The notes under the pieces were generated by a model, which saw only the letters and a program-made list of their open reading frames with translations, was not told the DNA's origin and did not search any database. From an uncultured Methanomicrobiales archaeon (GTDB lineage Archaea > Halobacteriota > Methanomicrobia > Methanomicrobiales > Methanospirillaceae): a DNA stretch of 64,000 nt. A program made the translations under genes and the position numbers. Positions 56,988 through 64,000 of this stretch are shown here, piece by piece (position 1 is the stretch's first letter; the number at the start of each line of letters is the position of its first letter). The stretch lies in assembly GCA_903832665.1 (NCBI GenBank), contig CAILCG010000022.1:62001-126000 (forward strand). The letters run 5' to 3'.

Positions 56988-57473
56988 TTATTCTTTTTTT
57001 AAGAGTGCGTTGAGCATAAAATCTGATATCGGGTTATGGTATCGTTTCCTGAGTACAAGTGTCGGGGTAACTTGTTCTGGTGCGGGAATTGCGTCTGACA
57101 TTCTTTTGGGAGTGATTTGGAGTATTGGCATTTCAATGTTCAACTGTCGTCCCCGTATGGCATTCAAGACCGCAAACGAGAATACCAGTGCCGTAAACAT
57201 GAAGAGGCAGATCGCAAAGAATGTCGTAATGCCGAGGATGAGCATGAATCGGTTGTCCTGGACAAGAGCCCATGTTCCGATGATAAAAAATATCCAGAAT
57301 ATCGCAACCGATAGCCTTGTGCTCTCGATGGGACTTGAAATACTTCGGGATCGGTTTGTTTCATCCCCCGCCGGAAACTGGTCGATCATCTTTCCAAGTA
57401 CAAGAAGGGCAATGCTGCAACCGATTGCGAAGATCCCCACGATTCCAAGGAGTAACAGAAATATTCCATTCAT
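56988..57473 (-). CDS. Membrane protein of unknown function
   Basis: 161 residues from the ATG at 57473, which has gagaggtaaagag as ribosome binding region. Three hydrophobic helices: residues 3-27, about 57-75, and about 85-110. The C-terminal 50 residues are polar (ITPKRMSDAIPAPEQVTP). No family recognised. It converges on pgk with a two-base gap. Confidence 0.65.
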   Translation of the reverse strand: MNGIFLLLLGIVGIFAIGCSIALLVLGKMIDQFPAGDETNRSRSISSPIESTRLSVAIFWIFFIIGTWALVQDNRFMLILGITTFFAICLFMFTALVFSFAVLNAIRGRQLNIEMPILQITPKRMSDAIPAPEQVTPTLVLRKRYHNPISDFMLNALLKKE

Positions 57474-57683
57474 CTCTTTACCTCTCAACAATCTCCTATT
57501 ACGCGCCGCGCTATAAAAAGTATTCTATAAGTATGCTTTATGGCATACATTTTAAAAAAACGTGATACTTATGTATTATTGTGGGCATTTAACAGGCTAT
57601 TTATAGTATTTAGCCCTAGTTTTTAGGGAATAGCAGAGAGGATACCGGCGACCCGGGGGGAACGATTAGCAATATCCTACAAA

Positions 57684-57944
57684 ATGCCCCCGAATATCTA
57701 CGAGAAGGTCAATAAACTCGTGTACGAGGAAAAGAAGTTCTCAACGGTCTCCGATTGCATAACACAAGCTTTATTAAGCTTCGTCGATTATCACCACGAT
57801 ATGGGACAGTTTAAAGAGCTGTTCAAAGACTACATGTCATCAGATGAGGGCCGGGAACTCATGAAAAGTATGATGAAAGAAGTACTTATTGAAGTGTTAT
57901 CTCGCCAAAAAATCGATCCAAAAGACTATAAGAGTAATCCATAG
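57684..57944 (+). CDS. Ribbon-helix-helix-like small protein
   Basis: 86 residues. The start MPPNIYEKVNKLVYEEKKFSTVSDCITQALLSFVDY resembles the CopG/RHH helix pair of archaeal regulators, and the rest is an acidic helix. The open frame reaches back to about 57621 without an ATG, GTG or TTG; the beta strand expected of RHH proteins (AISYK) lies upstream of the ATG. The start could be missing through an indel in the G6 run at 57656-57661. DNA binding is a guess. Confidence 0.55.
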   Translation: MPPNIYEKVNKLVYEEKKFSTVSDCITQALLSFVDYHHDMGQFKELFKDYMSSDEGRELMKSMMKEVLIEVLSRQKIDPKDYKSNP

Positions 57945-58026
57945 GTAACCTACTTCCACCCCGTCTCCTAATATTCTTTTAGCATGCCGTATGGGTAAAA
58001 TATTTGATTTCTTTGCAGGGTAAACC

Positions 58027-58506
58027 ATGCAGATCCGAATCATTGCTGTGGGTAAGATTAAGGAGAGTTATTTACAGGAAGGTATCGCGGAGTACGAGAA
58101 ACGTCTGCGCCCGTACACAAAGCTGCAGATTCTCGAGATTCCTGATGAAAAACGACCGCTTTCCGCGACCGCATCGGTCGAAGCACGAGCTATGGAAAAA
58201 GAAGGGGAACGGATCATTGCTGCGATTCCCCTAGGTTCTTTTGTCGTGGCCCTCGATCCCCGGGGAATAATCAAATCCAGCGAGGACTTTGCGACGACAT
58301 TCCGGCAATGGGGGCTTGCCGGTAAAAGCCATATCTGCTTTTTGATTGGCGGGGATCTTGGTTTTGCTCCTGCAGTCCTTGCCCGTTCTGACGAACGTCT
58401 CTCGCTCTCGAAGATGACATTCACCCATCCGATCGCCAGGTTTCTTCTGCTTGAGCAGATTTACCGTGCCCAGCGGATCAATCACGGCGAACCGTACCAC
58501 AAATAA
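58027..58506 (+). CDS. rlmH: RlmH-type 23S rRNA pseudouridine-1915 methyltransferase
   Basis: 159 residues. SPOUT-fold landmarks: MQIRIIAVGKIKESYL at the start, ALDPRGI, LIGGDLGF at the SAM-binding knot, and TFTHPIARFLLLEQIYRAQRINHGEPYHK at the end. Bacterial enzymes usually have GGADG where this has GGDLG. It methylates helix 69 of large-subunit RNA in bacteria; the archaeal role is untested. Solitary gene, with a gene in a bacterial family, so horizontal origin is possible. Confidence 0.88.
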   Translation: MQIRIIAVGKIKESYLQEGIAEYEKRLRPYTKLQILEIPDEKRPLSATASVEARAMEKEGERIIAAIPLGSFVVALDPRGIIKSSEDFATTFRQWGLAGKSHICFLIGGDLGFAPAVLARSDERLSLSKMTFTHPIARFLLLEQIYRAQRINHGEPYHK

Positions 58507-58709
58507 TGGTAAGTACTTCATTAGAATTGACTATGCTGGCTTTCGGCGCGATCGTTAACAGGTGAAGGAAATACCATTCCTGAATTTTCAGTAATGTTTA
58601 GCGGTTAATCTCAGAATGAGATCATTGATCGTTTTGAGGTGCATTGTGAAAAACGTGGCTGGGGATGCAAAATCCCCCGTGCTCTATTTTTAAATCGTTA
58701 TTATTTCGT

Positions 58710-59411
58710 TTAATGTTCCACATGACTGCCATCGCAGAACGGCTTATTGCCGGATTTACCGCACCGGCAGAGGGTGACACGGTTCCTGACCGTGTATGAT
58801 TTCCCGTCACCAGATACCACCGGGATACCCCCCCGCACCCAGAGCGGCCCATGCTCGTTCCGGACCGGATATTCTATAACTACGATGGACTTTTCCAGTT
58901 CCGGTTCAATGACTTGACCGTTACCCTTGTCATGGAGAACGAGCCGGCCAGAGGGGCAGTTACATGCCTCCTCGATTGCTGTTTCGCGGGCTTCAGGTAT
59001 ATCCGATTGCCTCGTCAGATTCCAGATCGCCCCAGCCCGCATGCAGAACCGGGCGTGGACGCAGAGGTTCTCAACATCCTCCAGTTTCAGAGTCTTGCCT
59101 TCAACGACCTTTGGATGACGGAGATAGGATTCATTCCCGGCAGTCTCGGTTCCGTTGAACTGTATCTTCTCATGAGTCCCGTCGCAGAACGGCTTGTTCA
59201 TTGAGTGACCGCACCGGCAGAGGGCATACTTCTCCTCTATGGGATACCGGGTTACTTCCTTCCATTTCCTGCAATAGCCCTCGTCATCATTACAGATCTC
59301 TTCCCAGATGAGGGGTACTCCGCCTTCGACCAGATAAGGTCCGTTTTTACTGACAATGATCTTCATACCATCACTTTCAGCTGGTTGCGATTGATTATGG
59401 TTTTTTGTCAT
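58710..59411 (-). CDS. CDGSH iron-sulfur protein with an additional divergent ferredoxin-like domain
   Basis: 233 residues with two CDGSH motifs, CRCGHSMNKPFCDGTH (about 65-80) and CRCGKSGNKPFCDGSH (at the end), each a 2Fe-2S site with three Cys and one His. Between them lies a divergent Fer4-type domain with NLCVHARFCMRAGAIW. The family transfers electrons or clusters. Neighbouring Rieske and SnoaL genes are in the same direction, about 50 and 140 bases apart. Confidence 0.88.
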   Translation of the reverse strand: MTKNHNQSQPAESDGMKIIVSKNGPYLVEGGVPLIWEEICNDDEGYCRKWKEVTRYPIEEKYALCRCGHSMNKPFCDGTHEKIQFNGTETAGNESYLRHPKVVEGKTLKLEDVENLCVHARFCMRAGAIWNLTRQSDIPEARETAIEEACNCPSGRLVLHDKGNGQVIEPELEKSIVVIEYPVRNEHGPLWVRGGIPVVSGDGKSYTVRNRVTLCRCGKSGNKPFCDGSHVEH

Positions 59412-59459
59412 AATGAGGCTCTGTCTTTCCCTTACCGCAATAGTTCCTTTGGCATCGTT

Positions 59460-59851
59460 TTACACCAGTACAAAAATTCGTTTTCCGCCGATTCTCACCG
59501 GAAATGTCTGGAGATCGTGGGTCTTGATATGGGACGTCATCTCACCAATTGCTTTCATTGCATCCTGGAATTCTTTTGGAGCACGATCCATTCCCGGGAG
59601 AGACAGTTCAACCATACCGGAAATCATTTTTCCCGTAGTGACATCGAATTGCGCGTGATAGAGCGGGCAGGTAATGATATTCTCATGCATGTTCCCTTTG
59701 ACAGCGGGGCGTTCTGATGGCCGCACCGTTCACTTACCGCATAGATCGTTCCCTTGACATTCGCAAGAACGATCTCGATTCCTTTTGCCTCGACATGCCT
59801 GATCGTACCGACCGGAACATCATCTACAGATGCTACTTCGACAGAATTCAT
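59460..59851 (-). pseudogene. Small Rieske-type 2Fe-2S protein, frameshifted
   Basis: First frame MNSVEVASVDDVPVGT...VSERCGHQNAPLS, second frame KGNMHENIITCPLYHAQFDVTTG. Together they give the CxH and CxxH ligand pairs of a stand-alone Rieske ferredoxin, about 130 residues. One G missing from a GGG at 59694-59696 explains the break. The C-terminal part (FPVRIGGKRIFVLV) completes the fold. Probably an electron carrier, near the CDGSH gene. Confidence 0.82.
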
Positions 59852-59993
59852 ACACTCACTCTTTGTTGTCTGTTTTCACGATGTTCATCCGTCATCACCG
59901 GATGACTACCGGGAATTCGGATGATAATTTAGCTTTTTTTAGTCTCTTCTCGATCTCTGATGATATTTGGGAAAATAGTTTTGTTTGGGGTTT

Positions 59994-60431
59994 TTACATT
60001 AATCCGACCTGCTGCATCAGGGAGAGTTTGTCATAGAAAAGCTTCTCTTCCACGATCTCCCCGTTCTTCCAGTGGGCGACCGTGCAGAACTCCACTTTGA
60101 ACTTCTTGCCGGTGGGTGGGATAACCTTCCCGTCAGGCGCGGTAATTGTCCCTTTGAATGTGCCGGTGAAATCAGCTACCGAGCAGGTATAGTCCCCCTG
60201 ACCAAAGAATATCTTGTAAGGCCGGTTGCCGACTTTGTTGTCGGGGAATGCTTTGAAGAATGCGATTGCCTCTTCCTTGTGGGACGTGCGACTGTGGGTC
60301 GGTAATGCCTGGCCCGGCCAGAATACATCGACTTCTTTTGCATGACGTTTCTCAAATACTGTCCAGTCCTGGCTGTTCCAGGCATCGTCGAGTGTCTGCA
60401 TGAGACGCATATTTTCTTCTACCGTTGACAA
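59994..60431 (-). CDS. SnoaL-like/ester cyclase family protein
   Basis: 145 residues of NTF2/SnoaL-like fold: DDAWNSQDWTVFEKRHAKEV at the start, HSRTSHKEEAIAFF, GTFKGTITAPDGK and WKNGEIVEEKLFYD. The family has many unrelated substrates, so no reaction can be named. Upstream of it is a 10-base repeat tgaaccaata at 60451 and 60528. Confidence 0.85.
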   Translation of the reverse strand: MSTVEENMRLMQTLDDAWNSQDWTVFEKRHAKEVDVFWPGQALPTHSRTSHKEEAIAFFKAFPDNKVGNRPYKIFFGQGDYTCSVADFTGTFKGTITAPDGKVIPPTGKKFKVEFCTVAHWKNGEIVEEKLFYDKLSLMQQVGLM

Positions 60432-60654
60432 AAGTGATTCTCCTTATGGATGAACCAATAAGAGAGAGCTGGTGGATAAAGATGGTGTGACTTTACAAAA
60501 ATAGAAAGGTTATCGCATTCATCGGATTGAACCAATAGAGTATTTTTTTAAAATTATGGGATAATCCGGAATCCAGTCGTTCCGGGACAGTATTTCATCA
60601 AGCAAAAATTTCAGGTTATTTCCTGCCCATAGGGGAACTGTATCGTTGGTAAAA

Positions 60655-63181
60655 CTATCGCTTGACCAGTTCGACTATGATCAGGTAACCCGCCACGAGC
60701 ACCGCCAGCACTACGAAGAACGAAACCGGCAGTGGGACAAACCCGAACAGGCTGCCAATGATGGTAAATGGCAGGAGACAGGCAATTGCCACGATCGCAA
60801 CTGTACTTGCTACGAGAAGCCGGCTTGGCCTGCTATGATAAAACGGAACAACCCGGGTCCGGATGACAAAGATGACCAGGGTCTGGGTGCAGATCGATTC
60901 CACAAACCACGCTGTCTGGAAGAGTGCAGCATCGGCTGTAAAGACGAATAGCAGGATAAAGAACGTGATAAAATCGAAGACCGAGCTGATGGGGCCAAAG
61001 ATCATGATAAATTTCTTGATGAAATCCATGTCCCATTTCTTCGGTTTGCTGATGTAGGCCTCATCCACATTGTCGGTGGGTATTGTTGACTCCGATATAT
61101 CGTAGAGCAGGTTGTTGAGCAGGATCTGGATCGGGAGCATCGGGAGGAAACGAAGAAAGAGGGAAGCCCCGGCAACAGAGAACATGTTCCCGAAATTGGA
61201 GCTCGTTCCCATCAGGATATATTTCATGGTATTTCCAAACGTTCTCCGTCCTTCAAGCACACCGTCATTGAGGATCCGCAGGTCGTTTTTCAGCAGGATA
61301 ATGTCAGCAGATTCCTTGGCAATATCAACGGCATTTTCAACCGATATGCCAACATCTGCCTCCCGTATTGACGGCGCATCGTTGATCCCATCTCCCATGA
61401 ACCCAACCACATGACCGTTTGTTTTCAGGGCCATCATGACCCGGTTCTTCTGCACCGGGGTCATGCGGGAAAAGATCGTAACGCTCTCGACTACGGGAGA
61501 GCGTTTGCGCGTCCATATGTTCAATATCCTCACTGGTAAGGACTCCCTTTACCACGAGGCCAATCTCTTCGCAGATCTTCTTGGTGACCAGTTCGTTATC
61601 CCCGGTCAGGATCTTCAGTTCAATGCCGGACTGTTCCAGCAGACGGATCGACTCGCGGGCGGTCTCCTTGGGGGGATCGATGAATGTGACAAACCCTGAG
61701 AGGATCATCTCTTTTTCATCGGCAATGGAAAATTTTGTGGTGTCAGCCGGCACAGAACGGTAACATACCGCAAGGGTCCGGAATCCTTCGGCACTCTGGG
61801 CCTGGTAGATCCTGTCGAGTCTTTCCTGCACGATTCCGATCAGCGGCTCGACAGAGCCATTCCTGTCAACGGACGTACAGATCCTGAATATCTCCTCAGG
61901 TGCACCCTTCGACACGATCAGGTTCCGATCCTTATCGGAAACAATGACTGACACCCGTTTCCGGACGAAATCAAAGGGAATTTCGTCGATTTTCCGGAAA
62001 TGATCGATATCGATATGGCGGAACCTGAGAATCGCCTCGTCGAGGGGGCTCTTTAACCCGGTGTCAAAGAAACTGTTGATGAACGAGTACAGCAGGACAC
62101 TCTCGCAGTCGTTTCCCTCGGTATCAAGGTGCTTTACCAGGGCGATCTCGTTTTTGGTGAGCGTGCCGGTCTTGTCCGTGCAGAGCACATCCATGCTCCC
62201 AAAATTCTGGATCGATTCCGGGTGTTTCACGATAGCACCCTTCTTAGACATCGCGATGAAACCCTTGGACAGGTTCAGGGAGAGGATCATCGGCAACAGC
62301 TCCGGTGTCATGCCGACAGCAAGGGCAACGGAGAAGAGCAGGGATTCGAGGATACCGTGCCGGAACATGGCGTTTATGAAAAATACGAAGATGACGAGGA
62401 AGAAGACAAACTTCGACATCAGGTAACTGTATTGTTTAAGTCCCCGCTCGAACTCTGTCTCGGGTGGACGTTCGACAAGGGTTTTTGCCACTTTCCCAAA
62501 TTCTGTTGTAATACCGGTCTTTGTCACCAGGGCAGTGGCCATCCCGCTGACAGCGGACGTTCCCAGGAAAATGTAATTTTCTGCGGCTGTGAGAAGAGTA
62601 CCCGGGTTGGCAGTTCCCGGAAGTTTCTCTACCGGGAAGGGTTCTCCGGTCAGGGACGACTGGTTCACAAAAAAATTACGGGCGGTCAGTATCCGGGCAT
62701 CCGCCGGCACAATGTCTCCCGCAGTAAGCCGGATCAGGTCTCCCGGGACGAGATCTGCAATAGGAAGATCCTGTTCCTTCCCGTCGCGGATGACGGTGGC
62801 CCGGGTAAGGATTTTCTGCCTGAGCAGGTCTGCTGTCTGTTCCGCTTTGTACTCTTGGAAAAAATCCATGGTGACGCTGGCAATAACGATGAAAAAGATA
62901 ATGAGGGCATTGATCAGTTCCCCGACAAACATCGAAATCGCAGCCGCGATGAGCAGGATGATGATGAGCAGGTTTTTGAAATGACCCAGAAACTGGAAGA
63001 TCACCGGGGGTTTCCTGACACGGGAGATGTCATTGTTCCCGTACCGGGTACGGCCTGCCAGTGCCTTTTCCGCAGTCAGTCCTCCCGGGTTGCTGCCAAG
63101 AACAGAGAAGAGTTCTTCTTCAGAAATGATGTGAAACTGCTGCCTGGTCTCGGGTTGTTCCGGCTGTGGTGTGCGTATCAT
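60655..63181 (-). pseudogene. mgtA: MgtA-type magnesium P-type ATPase, frameshifted near 61495
   Basis: About 840 residues over two frames. The first frame has the A-domain motif SLTGEPF, phosphorylation site VLCTDKTGTLTKNE, and a nucleotide domain ending near ILTGDNELV; it loses frame after QTLS at about 61495. The second frame takes over with FSRMTPVQKNRVM, GFMGDGINDAPSIREADVGISVENAVDIAK, and the C-terminal membrane helices. It imports Mg2+ in bacteria (type IIIB P-ATPase). One indel near the gggag run explains the split. Upstream is a cupredoxin gene. Confidence 0.85.
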
Positions 63182-63353
63182 TGTATCCTGGCCCCCCGGG
63201 TAACCTTTTTGGGGATATTGAGTGATTCTACGTTTATCCAGATGATGACTTCGATCGGATCTTTTTACCCGGAGAAGGTGGTCCTGTCATGGGGTTTCTG
63301 CTCCTGGGAAAATATCCTTACAAAATGCCCCGGATTCCCCTTAAAAAAAAGAT

Positions 63354-63761
63354 TTATTGCTGAACTACGATTGTTCCCGCCATCGACGGGTGAATCGAGC
63401 AGTGATAGGTGTATGTTCCCGGCTGGGTGAAGGTAAATTTATAGGAGTTACCCGTTGAGAGCGAATCAGATGTGAAGGCGGCCGGGGAACCCGCGTCAGA
63501 AACAACAGTATGAGGAGCCCCGTCCTGGTTCACCCAAGTGACGGTAGTACCGGTTTTTACGGTCACGGAGCTGGGATCGAACGCAAAATTTTTGATCAGG
63601 ATGGTGTTCGCTCCACCACTGGATGTGGGTGGCGCTGCGTTGGAAAAGGTTGCCCCGGAAGCGGCCGGTGCCTGGGCGGAAGAACAACCAGCCGCTATAC
63701 AGGCAAAGATCAGCAGGGCGATACACGCTGAGCAGAGTACTGCACGGGAATATCTGGACAT
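63354..63761 (-). CDS. Plastocyanin/azurin-like blue copper lipoprotein
   Basis: 135 residues. The signal has lipobox IAAGC at about residue 26. The cupredoxin domain has FDPSSVTVKTGTTVTWVNQDGAPHTV and TYTYHCSIHPSMAGTIVV, giving His, Cys, His and Met copper ligands. It is a likely membrane-anchored electron carrier outside the cell. Compare the paralogue at 30548, which lacks the Cys. Confidence 0.92.
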   Translation of the reverse strand: MSRYSRAVLCSACIALLIFACIAAGCSSAQAPAASGATFSNAAPPTSSGGANTILIKNFAFDPSSVTVKTGTTVTWVNQDGAPHTVVSDAGSPAAFTSDSLSTGNSYKFTFTQPGTYTYHCSIHPSMAGTIVVQQ

Positions 63762-63897
63762 ACTTCCATAATGGACGGTAATGATAAAAAGGTAGTGGAT
63801 GTAGCCAAATTCTTTTCTCTCCCGGCTCGTTGTTCAGGCATCATTGAAATCTTATAATAGTTGAAAAAGCTATTGCACAACCGGGATTAGTTGTATG

Positions 63898-64000
63898 ATG
63901 GATAAAAAAAAGCAGTCGGGCTCTGCCTCTGCAGGATGTGCCCGAGTTTTCTGGACTGCAAGGAGGAGATTGCCTTCTGTCTTGCTGAACCCGGTGTGAG
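63898..64000 (+). pseudogene. DUF2769-like Cys-rich protein, 5' end only, frameshifted
   Basis: An ATG at 63898 starts MDKKK over a run of eight A (63903-63910). In the next frame, as if one more A were present, the text reads KAVGLCLCRMCPSFLDCKEEIAFCLAEPG, a CxC...CPSxxxC pattern of DUF2769-like proteins. Continues past the window end. Confidence 0.6.

Noticed and set aside
60451-60537. Two copies of tgaaccaata upstream of the SnoaL-like gene as an operator
   Set aside because: Ten-base A/T-rich repeats are easily found by chance and no palindrome or box spacing supports a binding site.
1-64000. CRISPR array
   Set aside because: I saw no regularly spaced direct repeat of 25-40 bases anywhere in the window; the CARF-like gene alone is not evidence for one.

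Overview
The window comes from a methanogenic archaeon, most likely of the order Methanomicrobiales (Methanoregula or a close relative). Supporting genes are a complete A-type ATP synthase operon, a group II chaperonin (thermosome), membrane-anchored archaeal LonB, archaeal SepF, an Sm-like protein followed by ribosomal protein L37e, NOB1, and the methanogen CoM/CoB-dependent thiol:fumarate reductase TfrAB. tRNA genes lack an encoded CCA, and promoters are AT-rich TATA boxes with short leaders. The genus is an inference; there is no 16S gene here.

Layout. 1-2974: the end of a CcdA-like membrane protein, a frameshifted CARF-like/winged-helix protein, an A/T-rich spacer with inverted repeats, chorismate mutase and an M50 protease. 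3030-10797: an oxygen- and redox-defence neighbourhood with three iron-sulfur-flavoprotein paralogues, an operon of desulforedoxin-like protein, AhpD-fold protein and peroxiredoxin, a zinc ribbon, RadC, rubrerythrin, a LamG surface protein and a glutaredoxin-thioredoxin reductase fusion. 10845-20040: tfrAB, aspartate kinase-purM, sepF-zpr1, a PUA protein, and lsm-rpl37e-purF. 20041-28044: an accessory stretch with a small charge-segregated ORF, a run of hairpins, a second M50 protease, a PKD surface protein, an aldo/keto reductase with an in-frame stop, initiator tRNA, thioredoxin, a long geneless structured spacer, a pterin dehydratase and a solute symporter with its tiny accessory protein. 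28313-41023: Lhr-type helicase, cupredoxin, tRNA-Ser, thermosome, PRTase-like regulator, nob1, prs, lonB, tldD/pmbA and a BofA-like protein. 41250-47338: two KaiC-like ATPases divergent from a type II/IV secretion ATPase and a TadC/ArlJ-type membrane platform, followed by a zinc ribbon and an unknown protein. 47449-56985: atpHIKECFABD and pgk. 56988-64000: membrane protein, ribbon-helix-helix-like protein, RlmH, CDGSH protein, Rieske protein, SnoaL-like protein, MgtA-type P-ATPase, cupredoxin and the start of a DUF2769-like protein.

A dominant technical feature is that about ten otherwise well-conserved genes are broken by single-base indels, mostly in short homopolymers (G, T, A runs). Because these hit unrelated housekeeping and accessory genes alike, I read most of them as consensus errors in the assembly rather than biological decay. 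I list such genes as 'pseudogene' with the joined coordinates and describe the intact product.

The best candidates for something new are: the two KaiC-like proteins (one with a lysine-less Walker A) paired with a stand-alone secretion ATPase/platform and a palindrome lying over its TATA box; the structured spacers at 20554-20721 and 25304-25667; the surface protein/M50 protease junction; and the set of miniature proteins (41-59 aa).
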